This document shows, piece after piece, positions 25,160 to 33,853 of a stretch of 64,000 nucleotides of DNA (its first letter is position 1; every line of letters starts with the position of its first letter). The notes below the pieces were generated by a model. It searched no databases. It had not been told where the DNA came from and saw only the letters and a program-made list of their open reading frames with translations. Position numbers and translations under genes: made by a program. This DNA is from Balneola sp. EhC07 (GTDB lineage: Bacteria; Bacteroidota; Rhodothermia; Balneolales; Balneolaceae), in assembly GCF_001650905.1 (NCBI RefSeq), contig NZ_LXYG01000018.1, positions 186,001-250,000 of the forward strand. The letters are read 5' to 3'.

Positions 25160-25817
25160 TCTCAAACCGCTCATCAGTAAAACCCGCAACTTTTCTGGTT
25201 TCTTTGAGCAATTCATGTACATTCTTCTCGAAATCAGTAGTTAATTCTGATTTTGACAGAGAACGATCAATATTCAATGCTGTACCAATATTGATATAGA
25301 GCTCCGACTTGCTGTCACGGAATGTATGGGTATAAAAAGCTATGGGCACAAAATCGATTTCTATATCCGTATTTTGATACAACCAAGCTAATCCATTCTT
25401 AAACTCTGGTTTTGAAGCTGAAACAGGAGTGATTTCTCCTTCGGGATAAATGTATAAACTTGAACTCGGCTTATTCAAACTATCAACAGCGAATCTTAGT
25501 GATCTTAAGGTGGATCGGGGATCAGAAAGGTTTATAGAAAAAGCACCAATTTTAGAAAAAAACCGATGTTTACGCATCTGCTTATCCTCCATAAAAGCCC
25601 GTGCTGTTTGATGAAAAATATTTCTGCTCAAGTAAAGTGGAAGTAAACCATCCCACCACAAATTGTGATTAATGAAGTAGACAGTCTTTGTATCAGTTTC
25701 TGGTTTATAATCCTGCTTAATAAAAATATTCTTAAACCGACGTCTAAGTAACCAACGGGTATACAGGTCAAAAAACCAGATCAAAAAACGGGATTCTTTA
25801 GCAGGGATAAAATTCAA
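25152..25817 (-). CDS. PlsC-like acyltransferase, candidate CruD (carotenoid glycoside acylation)
   Basis: 221 residues. The HX4D active-site motif is H51-NLWW-D56 (INHNLWWDGLLP), followed by the acceptor motif IYPEGEITP. These define the 1-acylglycerol-3-phosphate acyltransferase superfamily. The N-terminus is hydrophobic and basic (membrane association) without a clear signal. The neighbouring hydratase and CruC-like genes suggest that it esterifies the sugar of a carotenoid glycoside, as CruD does in Chlorobaculum; a phospholipid role remains possible. Confidence 0.7.
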   Translation of the reverse strand: MNFIPAKESRFLIWFFDLYTRWLLRRRFKNIFIKQDYKPETDTKTVYFINHNLWWDGLLPLYLSRNIFHQTARAFMEDKQMRKHRFFSKIGAFSINLSDPRSTLRSLRFAVDSLNKPSSSLYIYPEGEITPVSASKPEFKNGLAWLYQNTDIEIDFVPIAFYTHTFRDSKSELYINIGTALNIDRSLSKSELTTDFEKNVHELLKETRKVAGFTDERFEKS

Positions 25818-25865
25818 TTCAATTCTTTTTGGTGATGATAGGGTGTTCTGCCTTATCTTTCAATT

Positions 25866-26525
25866 ATGAAGAAGCACAGAGACAAACCAATCGTTCAAAT
25901 TACGAATCCTGAAATTGATAAATATTCGGAAGTTCATACAAGTCCCGAAAGTAAGGATATTCAAAATCTGATCAACTCCAGCGATGAAGAACTCCAATAC
26001 ATAGACATGCTGAGCGGGAGAGTGGTTGGGCAACTACTTAAAATGCTGGTAAAGATATCAGGCGCAAAGCGAATTCTTGAGATTGGTACTTTTACAGGGT
26101 ATTCAGCAGTAATGATGGCAGAAGCTTTACCTGAAGATGGAGAAGTGATCACTTTGGAGATGAACCTGAAGTACCAGAAAATAGCTCAGAATCACTTTGA
26201 TAAAAGCAAAGCAGGGCATAAGGTTAAAATGATCTGCGGAAATGCTCAGAACACAATTAAAGAACTAAACGGTACATTCGATCTGGTTTACCTGGATGGA
26301 GATAAATTGAGATACTCGTTTTATTTTGAACAGGTAATGCCATTGCTAAATTCGGGCGGGCTCATTATTGCTGATAATGTACTTTGGGATGGAACCGTTC
26401 TTGATCCGGAAGACAAAAAAGCAGAAGCGATATCTGAGTTCAACAAACTTGTAGCTGAGGATAAAAGGGTAGAGCAAGTATTACTTCCGGTAAGAGATGG
26501 CGTTAATGTGATCAGGAAAATTTAA
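25866..26525 (+). CDS. class I SAM-dependent O-methyltransferase (family 3)
   Basis: 219 residues. AKRILEIGTFTGYSAVMMAEALP is SAM motif I, VITLEMN motif II, FDLVYLDGDKLRYSFYFEQVMPLL matches the caffeoyl-CoA OMT/YrrM-like family, and GGLIIADNVLWDG the metal-proximal block. Substrate unknown; bacterial members act on small catechols or modified tRNA nucleosides. Here the usual DADK is DGDK, which changes a metal contact. It is divergent from the acyltransferase gene and convergent with the creatininase-like operon. Confidence 0.85.
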   Translation: MKKHRDKPIVQITNPEIDKYSEVHTSPESKDIQNLINSSDEELQYIDMLSGRVVGQLLKMLVKISGAKRILEIGTFTGYSAVMMAEALPEDGEVITLEMNLKYQKIAQNHFDKSKAGHKVKMICGNAQNTIKELNGTFDLVYLDGDKLRYSFYFEQVMPLLNSGGLIIADNVLWDGTVLDPEDKKAEAISEFNKLVAEDKRVEQVLLPVRDGVNVIRKI

Positions 26526-26569
26526 CAAAAGATAATTTCTCCGGATTCTAAAACAAGGAAATTGATACC

Positions 26570-27334
26570 TTATTCGTAAAGATCATCAACATCAGCCTTG
26601 CTAAGATCTATAAAAAGTTGAGCCATTTTCTTGCATACATCCTTAAAGAATTGCTCTCCTTTTTCAGCTGTAGAAGCTTTTGGATCACCAATTCCGGTAT
26701 CTTTTGTAACCTTAGACCAGGGGCGTTCACTCCAAGCCCAGTCTTCATTAAAAGCTGCTATTTTGTTTTTTCTTTCAGCTCCATCGCCCCATTCTTTCGC
26801 CGGTAATACTAAGTGCTGTTCAAGATGAAGGATTAAACTGGTTTCCATTTCGTCGGCATGATCTCCGGGATCAGTAAAATATTTATGCCGATCCAACATT
26901 TTTGGCCAGAAAGTTACGCAGATAAACATATCCGGATACAAAAGTCCAAGCTCCCGAACCATTGACTTAAAGTCGTTACCACCATGACTGTTTAGGATCA
27001 TAAACTTATGAATACCCTGCCTGTTCAGCACTTCAATGATATCTTTTAGTATTTGAAACTGAGTACTTGGATTTAGATTGATATCCAGATAGATATCAGA
27101 CTGGCCGGTATTTACACCGAATGGAATATTCGGTAATACAATTACAATAGCATCATTTTCCCAGGCAATCCTCGCTGATTCTTCAGCAATTGCTTTGCCT
27201 TCAATGTTATCAGTAGAGTAGGGCAGATGGTAATTATGCGCTTCCGTAGCTCCCCAGGGAAGTACAGCAAGTTCAATATCCGCATCTTTTAAATGCTTCC
27301 AGTTGGTTTCAGCTAAGATGTATGGTCTGATCAT
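26570..27334 (-). CDS. creatininase family amidohydrolase
   Basis: 254 residues. The metal site is in AVLPWGATEAHNYHLPYSTD (E31, H33, H36, D42 region), with NSHGGND and HADEMETSLI supplying further ligands. Family members hydrolyse cyclic or linear amides: creatinine, FAPy-type amides, and the mycofactocin peptide in MftE. No signal peptide. It is the last gene of the five-gene operon, 14 bases after rlmG. Here the substrate is unknown, but context with a GS-like ligase suggests turnover of an amide. Confidence 0.87.
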   Translation of the reverse strand: MIRPYILAETNWKHLKDADIELAVLPWGATEAHNYHLPYSTDNIEGKAIAEESARIAWENDAIVIVLPNIPFGVNTGQSDIYLDINLNPSTQFQILKDIIEVLNRQGIHKFMILNSHGGNDFKSMVRELGLLYPDMFICVTFWPKMLDRHKYFTDPGDHADEMETSLILHLEQHLVLPAKEWGDGAERKNKIAAFNEDWAWSERPWSKVTKDTGIGDPKASTAEKGEQFFKDVCKKMAQLFIDLSKADVDDLYE

Positions 27335-27348
27335 TATTCCTCAATTAT

Positions 27349-28437
27349 CTATTTCAAGCACTCATAAACTACAAATTTATCGTTCTCTGCAGTAATGGAG
27401 CAGTTTATAAACAATTTATCTAAATGAGTTTTATAGTTCAGATGTTTATTTGCTACCAAAACAAATCTTCCGGCTTCTTTTAAAGAGTTCTGAACCTGAG
27501 TAAACAGGCTAATTGTTACTTCAATGTTGGTTTCGTGTTCAAAATGGAAAGGAGGATTGGATACTACCAGATCAAGAGATCCATCTTCAAAATCTTCCAG
27601 AGAATCATTCCAATGGAAATGAGCGCTTTCATTTACATTCATTTTTGAGGATTCGACCGCAAGGAAAGAGTCGTCCACTAAATGAATTTCAGCGTTCGGT
27701 TGCTGAATAAGTATATGATCCGCTATCACACCATTTCCTGAAGCCAGATCAAGGATATTAATTTCTGATTCTTTGACTGTAAGATGTTCTAAAAGGAATT
27801 GAGTAGCATAGTCAATATGATCGGAAGAAAAAACTCCCGGGTACTGTTTGTATACTTTATCGCCAAATTTGATGTCGAGCGTAACTGCTTGTTGCTCAAC
27901 TTCTTTCTTATTTTTTAGAATGAGTAAACGGGATTTTTTCTTAGCTTTTGATTGCTCAATATCTACAAAATATTTACTGCTGATTTCGAGCAATTGTGGT
28001 GTAAAGTATTTGGTCATAAATCCACAAACGATGACGCCATTTTCTTTTAATGAGTTGTGTAATAACTGAAGATAGAACTCAAAAGCTTCCAATGATTTAG
28101 GACTCTTTATCACTCCTATATCGGTATCAGGAAGTGACCCCAAAGGAGATTTAATTGTGCGTGATTTCAATACTAAGGAGTTGATAACATAATTCCTTTC
28201 AATAGCTTTTTGATGACTCTTGTAATCTACTACTGAAAGCGGTTGCAACTTGAAAAGGGTAGTGGCAAGAAAACCAAAGCGATCGTTTAGCAACACTGAA
28301 GATTCATACTCATCACTCAGGTCGCTTATATACTCAAGGATCAGTTCATCAGCTGCATTCCAGGGTTGTAGCGATCTGTTTGTAGTTGACGGATAGCGTT
28401 TAATACCAAAGTCACGATCATTGTAAGTGTATTTCAT
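27349..28437 (-). CDS. rlmG: 23S rRNA (guanine(1835)-N2)-methyltransferase RlmG-like
   Basis: 362 residues with the duplicated RsmC/RlmG architecture. The degenerate N-terminal domain has RSLQPWNAADELILEY and LNDRFGFLATTL, while the active C-terminal domain has SAM motif ILDLASGNGVIADHI (about 228-242), VDDSFLAVESSKMNVN and the catalytic NPPFH (294-298). The run VFSSDHIDYATQFLLEHL and the ending VVYECLK match RlmG rather than RsmC. It modifies the 50S subunit. Overlaps the HAD gene by 4 bases; no functional link to its operon partners is obvious. Confidence 0.87.
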   Translation of the reverse strand: MKYTYNDRDFGIKRYPSTTNRSLQPWNAADELILEYISDLSDEYESSVLLNDRFGFLATTLFKLQPLSVVDYKSHQKAIERNYVINSLVLKSRTIKSPLGSLPDTDIGVIKSPKSLEAFEFYLQLLHNSLKENGVIVCGFMTKYFTPQLLEISSKYFVDIEQSKAKKKSRLLILKNKKEVEQQAVTLDIKFGDKVYKQYPGVFSSDHIDYATQFLLEHLTVKESEINILDLASGNGVIADHILIQQPNAEIHLVDDSFLAVESSKMNVNESAHFHWNDSLEDFEDGSLDLVVSNPPFHFEHETNIEVTISLFTQVQNSLKEAGRFVLVANKHLNYKTHLDKLFINCSITAENDKFVVYECLK

Positions 28438-29279
28438 TCCATAATGGATTTACAGACGAAATCAGGAATAATACCCGTAGATCGAATCTGTGATTCGTAA
28501 TTATCTTCACGAGTATTTCCCGAAAGAACCAGCATTGTTTTAACTCCAAACTTATTGCCACCCAATATATCAGTACGTAATGTATCACCAACCATAAGGA
28601 TATCATTTTTGTTTATATACTCATCTTGAATAAGCTGTTCATAAGCATACATGAACATTTGAGAATCCGGCTTTCCGAAATGGATGAATTTTTTTCCAAG
28701 CATATTTTCGACCAGTTTTGCTACACCACCGGTAGCAATGGCAATATCGTTATGTGAAACAGGGTAGTAATAGTCAGAATTAGCCAAAATAACAGGCATA
28801 TTTTTCTTTCTAAGGAGGTTTACTACTTTGTTGATGTCAATATTCCAATCGAAGCCTTCATCGTCTAAGAACACACAAGCTGATATATCATCAATATTGT
28901 TCAGATCAACATCGGCAACTGCAATATGCTCCAAACCTGCTTGCAGTATATAATCCGCTGAGTTTTCAGTCCCCAGATAAGCGATTTTACCACTGGTTAT
29001 CTTTTGCTCAAGAAAATGCTTCGCCATCATCCCGGATGTTATCATTTCATGAAGCTGAATACCCGGCAGACCTAATTCTACATATTTATCAACCTGTTGC
29101 TGTGGGCTTCGGGACGCATCATTTGTAAGAATCCTGAATAGTTTTTTCTGTTCACGGATAAAAGCCAGAGTTTTATCAGCACCTTTAATTAATCCGTTGT
29201 GATTTTTGACTACGCCGTACGAGTCCAGCATAATAACTTTAAATTGTTCTGCAATATCGAAAAAAGAAGGGTAGCTCAT
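28434..29279 (-). CDS. HAD superfamily phosphatase, subclass IIA (TIGR01459-like)
   Basis: 281 residues. The nucleophile D19 is in VIMLDSYGVVKNH; the usual second Asp of DxD is Tyr21, as in the TIGR01459 group where an aromatic residue replaces it. FRILTNDASRS gives the motif II Thr, PVILANSDYYYPV belongs to the class IIA cap, FIHFGKPDSQMF gives the motif III Lys, and ILMVGDTLRTDILGGNKFG is motif IV. It probably removes phosphate from a small metabolite; the Tyr may alter general acid catalysis. 3-base spacer from the kinase gene upstream. Confidence 0.85.
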   Translation of the reverse strand: MSYPSFFDIAEQFKVIMLDSYGVVKNHNGLIKGADKTLAFIREQKKLFRILTNDASRSPQQQVDKYVELGLPGIQLHEMITSGMMAKHFLEQKITSGKIAYLGTENSADYILQAGLEHIAVADVDLNNIDDISACVFLDDEGFDWNIDINKVVNLLRKKNMPVILANSDYYYPVSHNDIAIATGGVAKLVENMLGKKFIHFGKPDSQMFMYAYEQLIQDEYINKNDILMVGDTLRTDILGGNKFGVKTMLVLSGNTREDNYESQIRSTGIIPDFVCKSIME

Positions 29280-29282
29280 TTA

Positions 29283-30326
29283 TTATAGTTCTAAAGCGTT
29301 AAGTAATGGTTCAGCGTCAAATTTTTCATCCAGAGTGGGTAAATGAATTTCTAATGCCTCTTTCTGAAGTTTAGTGGCAAATATCTCATGAAAGAAAAAT
29401 CGGCCATATTTAATCACATAAGTGAGAATAAAAAAACGATATGATTCCTTAAGAAAGTGAATCTCAAGTTCTGAAAGTGGAAAGATCTTATGGTATGCTT
29501 TTAGAAAGATGATAAAACGTTCTTCCATCATAACATCCACATTGTAGCTAAACACGGTTTTATCGCCAATATCAGAAGCTACACGACTAAAGAAATAGAA
29601 ATCAAGCATTCGGGTACTCATCCGGAACCAATCGTAATCCCATCTTGAAAAAAGCTTAAAATTCGGTGTTACTGAAAAGTTGCCAATATTCCAGTCTACA
29701 AATACAGGAATGGTTTCCAGTTCGTCTCCACCTAAGGATTTATAGTTATCTAAAAAGAGGTGACAATGATCTCTGATCAAAGATCTGTGAACAGGGTATT
29801 CATATTTAGTGGATTTATCATCCAGAATCTCGAGAAGATCATTAACATCGTCCTGCATGGTTTTAGAAGATCTTGGTAAAGTAGCTTTTACAGTATCACA
29901 AGCTTTATGGAAGTGAGCTGTTTGCTGAGCTAACTTTACTATCTCATTCTTGTTCAGACGTTTAGGAAGTTTATTTTTAATGTGAATAGGTCTGTAAAAA
30001 ACCACCCAGGCATCTATAACTTCACTTTTATAACGATGAACAAACAACTTGTTTCCTTTCATCAAAGATCTGGCCAGAAAGTTTTCAAAAGGAGAGGGCA
30101 GATTATTGGAAAGTGTGTTTATAATGCTGTGATCTTCAACAAAGTGTTCGAACTTTCCGAAATAGGAAAGCTTGGCTACTATATAATTTTTGTCCTTAAG
30201 CGAAATCCTGTACACATGATTTGTAGAAACTTTCGCGCTTATATCCACGATGTGTGCTATTTCTCTGGAGATATCGTAGCTGTTCCAAGCCTCTCGAATT
30301 ATTGTATCAAAGTCGATGAATGCCAT
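29283..30326 (-). CDS. aminoglycoside-phosphotransferase-fold kinase-like protein
   Basis: 347 residues from the ATG at 30326, chosen because it forms a TAATG stop-start junction with the upstream ligase gene (the alternative at 30359 is a TTG deep in that gene). TNHVYRISLKDKNYIVAKLSYFG resembles the nucleotide-binding Lys strand, PVFVDWNIGNFSV the catalytic loop (VDWNIGN for HxDxxxxN, so the usual His is missing) and FSRWDYDWFRMST the metal loop. It probably phosphorylates a small molecule, but the altered catalytic loop leaves this uncertain. No close named family is recognised. Confidence 0.65.
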   Translation of the reverse strand: MAFIDFDTIIREAWNSYDISREIAHIVDISAKVSTNHVYRISLKDKNYIVAKLSYFGKFEHFVEDHSIINTLSNNLPSPFENFLARSLMKGNKLFVHRYKSEVIDAWVVFYRPIHIKNKLPKRLNKNEIVKLAQQTAHFHKACDTVKATLPRSSKTMQDDVNDLLEILDDKSTKYEYPVHRSLIRDHCHLFLDNYKSLGGDELETIPVFVDWNIGNFSVTPNFKLFSRWDYDWFRMSTRMLDFYFFSRVASDIGDKTVFSYNVDVMMEERFIIFLKAYHKIFPLSELEIHFLKESYRFFILTYVIKYGRFFFHEIFATKLQKEALEIHLPTLDEKFDAEPLLNALEL

Positions 30327-31681
30327 TAAACGATCTCGAAATATCTTTTTAATTCCCAATTAGCCTGCTGAGGATCATATTGCTTCCATTCCCATTCCCG
30401 CGTTTTTATAAAATGATCTGTGAATTCCTCACCAAAAAGTTCATTAGCTATATCTGATTCTTTCATTGCTTTAGTTGCTTTATGAAGATTTGTTGCTAAT
30501 GGTTCAGTAGTTGTGTTGTCGTATTCATTTCCTTTTGTAACAGGAATCTCAAGTTTTAAGTTATTCTTGATACCGTATAAACCCGAAGCGAGACTTGCTG
30601 ACATACTTAAATAAGGATTTGCATCCGATCCCGGCACTCGGTTTTCAACTCTTATTGCTTCCTGAGAACTTCTTATTACTCTAAAAGCTGTTGTTCTGTT
30701 GTCAATCCCAAAGCTTACAGTTGTAGGAGCCCAGGAGCCTTCTACAAATCGTTTATAGCTATTTACAGTTGGCGCAAACATTGGCAAGATAAAAGGCAAG
30801 CAATGAAGCTGACCTGCTATGTAAGATTCCATTAGTGAACTCATCTTGCTTTCTGATGATTGTTCGAAGAATAAGTTCTTTTTGCTTTCAATATCCCAAA
30901 GACTCTGATGAATATGCCCACTGCATCCGGGTAATTCTTTATTCCATTTCGCCATAAAACTAGCCATTACTCCTTCCTGATAGGCAATTTCTTTTACAGA
31001 AGATTTGAAAAGAACAGCTTTGTCTGCAGCTGATAGAATATTATCGTACTTGATACAGGCTTCATAAACACCCGGGCCTGTTTCAGTATGCAATCCTTCA
31101 ACAGGAATATCAAAATCATGCAAGGAATCGAAAATGGAATTCACGAAATGGCTGTGTTGTGACGATCTTAAAATTGAATACCCAAACATTCCGGGTGTAA
31201 GGGGTACTGGTGCCATATAATTTTTGTGCTGCAAGGTATGCGGTGATTCTACAAACGTGAACCATTCAAACTCATTACTAAAATTGGGTAAATAACCTAA
31301 ATCATTGCACTCCTTTTGGATACGCTTCAGTAAACTTCGGGGACAAACTTTATTCAGATCTTCTGAATGCTCAAAATCACCTAGAAAAAAAAGCTTGTCA
31401 TCATCCCAGGGAATTTTTCTCAATGTGTTTATATCAATAGTAGATAAGCTGTCTGGATAACCTGTTTGCCAACCGCTTACCATAGTATTTGTGTAGGTTG
31501 CATCATTTATATCCCATCCAAAAACCACATTACAAAACCCTAAACCATTATCTAGAGATTTTAAAAATTTCTCCTTACTTATCAGTTTTCCTCTCAGAAC
31601 TCCATCAATGTCTGTAACAGCGAACTTAATGCTGTTACTTTCTTGTTGGTTGATATGTGATATAATTTCTTCTTTGTTCAA
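30326..31681 (-). CDS. glutamine synthetase-family amide ligase (PuuA-like)
   Basis: 451 residues. The GS signatures are all present: EFEWFTFVE (metal Glu pair), GLHTETGPGVYEACI, GCSGHIHQSLWD, NSYKRFVEGSWAP, NRTTAFRV and RVENRVPGSDANPYLSM. The N-terminal beta-grasp domain (IKFAVTDIDGVLRGKL) is kept. Length and divergence fit the gamma-glutamylpolyamine/gamma-glutamyl amide ligases rather than housekeeping GlnA. It should join the gamma carboxylate of glutamate (or similar) to an amine using ATP. First gene of the five-gene operon; divergent from fni with an 81-bp shared promoter region. Confidence 0.85.
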   Translation of the reverse strand: MNKEEIISHINQQESNSIKFAVTDIDGVLRGKLISKEKFLKSLDNGLGFCNVVFGWDINDATYTNTMVSGWQTGYPDSLSTIDINTLRKIPWDDDKLFFLGDFEHSEDLNKVCPRSLLKRIQKECNDLGYLPNFSNEFEWFTFVESPHTLQHKNYMAPVPLTPGMFGYSILRSSQHSHFVNSIFDSLHDFDIPVEGLHTETGPGVYEACIKYDNILSAADKAVLFKSSVKEIAYQEGVMASFMAKWNKELPGCSGHIHQSLWDIESKKNLFFEQSSESKMSSLMESYIAGQLHCLPFILPMFAPTVNSYKRFVEGSWAPTTVSFGIDNRTTAFRVIRSSQEAIRVENRVPGSDANPYLSMSASLASGLYGIKNNLKLEIPVTKGNEYDNTTTEPLATNLHKATKAMKESDIANELFGEEFTDHFIKTREWEWKQYDPQQANWELKRYFEIV

Positions 31682-31762
31682 ATCCTTACATTTATCTTTT
31701 ACAATATAGGAAAGCTATGCTTACTATAAATTTCAAAAATTTTCACAGTTCCCAAAATACAT

Positions 31763-32788
31763 ATGAGTGAAATAAGAGACCGCAAAAAAGATCATATAAA
31801 GTTTACTGTTGATCAGCAAGCTCAATATGATCAATCAACTGGATTTGAAAGATATCAATTTATACATAATGCTCTTCCTGAAGTAAATCTAGACGATATA
31901 TCAACAGAGGCGGTATTGCTTGGACGTACATTTTCTTTTCCATTATTTATTTCTTCGATGACAGGCGGTTACTCTGAAGCAGGTCAGGTTAATGCTATTA
32001 TAGCAGAATTTTGCAATGAGAAGAATCTACCTTTCGGAGTTGGGAGCCAAAGAGCGATGCTGGAAGATGACTCTTTAACGGAGACTTTTTCCATAGTCCG
32101 GAAGAAAGCTCCAAATACTTTTATTTGTTCTAATATCGGTGGTGTTCAGCTAATAGGAGGTTTACAAAAAGATTCTTTAAGAAGTATGATTGATAGTATT
32201 GAAGCTGATGCTGTTATCGTACATTTAAACCCGTTGCAGGAGCTTATGCAACCCGAAGGAGATAGAAATTTCAAAGGAGTACTGGATGGGATTGAGCATT
32301 TAGTTACAAAAACTTCAATTCCTGTGTTGGTAAAGGAAACCGGAGCCGGAATTTCACAATCAGTTGCAAGAAAACTAATTAATGTTGGGGTTTCTGTTAT
32401 TGATGTAGCCGGAGCAGGAGGCACCAGCTGGGCAAAAGTGGAAAATCTTCGTGATTCTAATCTTGATCCTAATTTTGATTTCGATGAATGGGGAATCAGC
32501 ACAACTGATTGTTTAATTGATATAAATAAGCTCAAGAAGGATCATAAGTTTGAATTAATTTCTTCAGGTGGTATAAGATCCGCTTTCGATATAGCTAAAT
32601 CTTTATGTCTTGGAGCCGATTTTACCGCTAGCGCACAACCTTTTATTAAAGCAATTTCAGTTAATGGTTTAGAGGGAGCTGAAGAGTTATTTTTAAAATG
32701 GGAAAAAGATCTGAAAACCATTCTTACACTACTTGGTTGCAAATCTTTAGAAGATCTCAATCATTCACATTTAAAACTCAAATCCTAG
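31763..32788 (+). CDS. fni: isopentenyl-diphosphate delta-isomerase type 2
   Basis: 341 residues of a FMN-binding TIM barrel that interconverts IPP and DMAPP. RKKDHIKFTVDQQAQYD, FPLFISSMTGGYSEA, GVGSQRAMLED, HLNPLQELMQPEGDRNF, VKETGAGISQSVARKL, VAGAGGTSW and SSGGIRSAFDIAKSL are hallmark blocks. Followed 55 bases later by the polyprenyl synthase gene, so both supply the isoprenoid/carotenoid route. Confidence 0.95.
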   Translation: MSEIRDRKKDHIKFTVDQQAQYDQSTGFERYQFIHNALPEVNLDDISTEAVLLGRTFSFPLFISSMTGGYSEAGQVNAIIAEFCNEKNLPFGVGSQRAMLEDDSLTETFSIVRKKAPNTFICSNIGGVQLIGGLQKDSLRSMIDSIEADAVIVHLNPLQELMQPEGDRNFKGVLDGIEHLVTKTSIPVLVKETGAGISQSVARKLINVGVSVIDVAGAGGTSWAKVENLRDSNLDPNFDFDEWGISTTDCLIDINKLKKDHKFELISSGGIRSAFDIAKSLCLGADFTASAQPFIKAISVNGLEGAEELFLKWEKDLKTILTLLGCKSLEDLNHSHLKLKS

Positions 32789-32843
32789 CTTTTTAGGTGT
32801 ATAAGAATCCTTATATTCTCTCAAATTATTCTCCAGAGACGTC

Positions 32844-33839
32844 TTGGCACAAACCGAATTACACCAAAATCTTTACACACTTATAGAGAAAGAAATTTCA
32901 GAATTACAAATTCCGAAATTACCTGTGACTCTCTACGCCCCGTATTCTTACACAATGGAAACGGGAGGGAAGAGGATTCGTCCTTTTTTAGTGCTATTAG
33001 CGTGCGGTATCTGTAAAGGAGATGTTTTAGATGCAATTCCTTCAGCCCTAGCTGTTGAAATCTTGCATAATTTCACTCTTGTTCATGATGACATAATGGA
33101 CAGTGCAGAAACCCGGCGGGGTAACCCAAGTGTTTTTAATAAATGGGATCAAAACACCGCTATTCTTTCAGGCGATGTCATGTTTGCTGATGCATTCAGA
33201 CAATTAGAATTTTATGGTTCCAACGATTCTTTCTCAAAACAAGAATACGCTGAAATCAACAAAACATTTACCAAAGCAACCATTACAGTTTGCGAAGGTC
33301 AGGCTTTGGATATGGATTTTGTGGACAGATCAGATGTAGATCATCATGAATATATTCAGATGATCAAAGGTAAGACCTCAGCTCTGCTGGCATGTTCGCT
33401 TAAGCTTGGAGCTATTTCAGCTCATGCTACTGAATCTCAATCTGATATTCTTTTCAGTTTAGGGACAGAAATGGGAATTGCTTTTCAGATACAGGATGAC
33501 CTTTTAGATGCAATTGCCGACCCGGGAAAATTTGGAAAAAGAGTTTGTGGAGATATTTATGAAGGAAAGAAAACATATCTTACAATACTTGCGTTAGAAC
33601 GAGCAGATAAAGAACAGAAAGAGTTCATTGAAAGTGTTTTATCGGAAGAAAATTCGAAAGAAAAAGAAGTCGACGCTGTATTACAATTGATGAAAGAGTT
33701 GGAAGTTATTGCTGATACTGCTCTTAAAGTTGAACAACATTACAACAAAGCCATTGATTCATTGAATAATTTTGAAGACTCAGAATACAAACAAGAGCTT
33801 AAAAATCTTCTTATCTTTCTAAAAAACAGAGATCATTAA
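32844..33839 (+). CDS. polyprenyl (probably geranylgeranyl or farnesyl) diphosphate synthase
   Basis: 331 residues with a TTG start. The first aspartate-rich motif is D82-D86 (LVHDDIMD), the second is QIQDDLLDAIADPG; GGKRIRPFLVLLA and KTSALLACSLKLGA are typical. It elongates DMAPP with IPP. The residues before the first motif (FTLVH) do not fix chain length with certainty; GGPP is favoured because carotenoid genes are nearby. Located between fni and bamD on the same strand. Confidence 0.88.
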   Translation: MAQTELHQNLYTLIEKEISELQIPKLPVTLYAPYSYTMETGGKRIRPFLVLLACGICKGDVLDAIPSALAVEILHNFTLVHDDIMDSAETRRGNPSVFNKWDQNTAILSGDVMFADAFRQLEFYGSNDSFSKQEYAEINKTFTKATITVCEGQALDMDFVDRSDVDHHEYIQMIKGKTSALLACSLKLGAISAHATESQSDILFSLGTEMGIAFQIQDDLLDAIADPGKFGKRVCGDIYEGKKTYLTILALERADKEQKEFIESVLSEENSKEKEVDAVLQLMKELEVIADTALKVEQHYNKAIDSLNNFEDSEYKQELKNLLIFLKNRDH

Positions 33840-33853
33840 TTATAAACTCACTA

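Noticed and set aside
29283-30359. Longer start (30359) for the APH-fold kinase
   Set aside because: The codon is TTG, 34 bases inside the upstream gene; the ATG at 30326 gives a TAATG junction.
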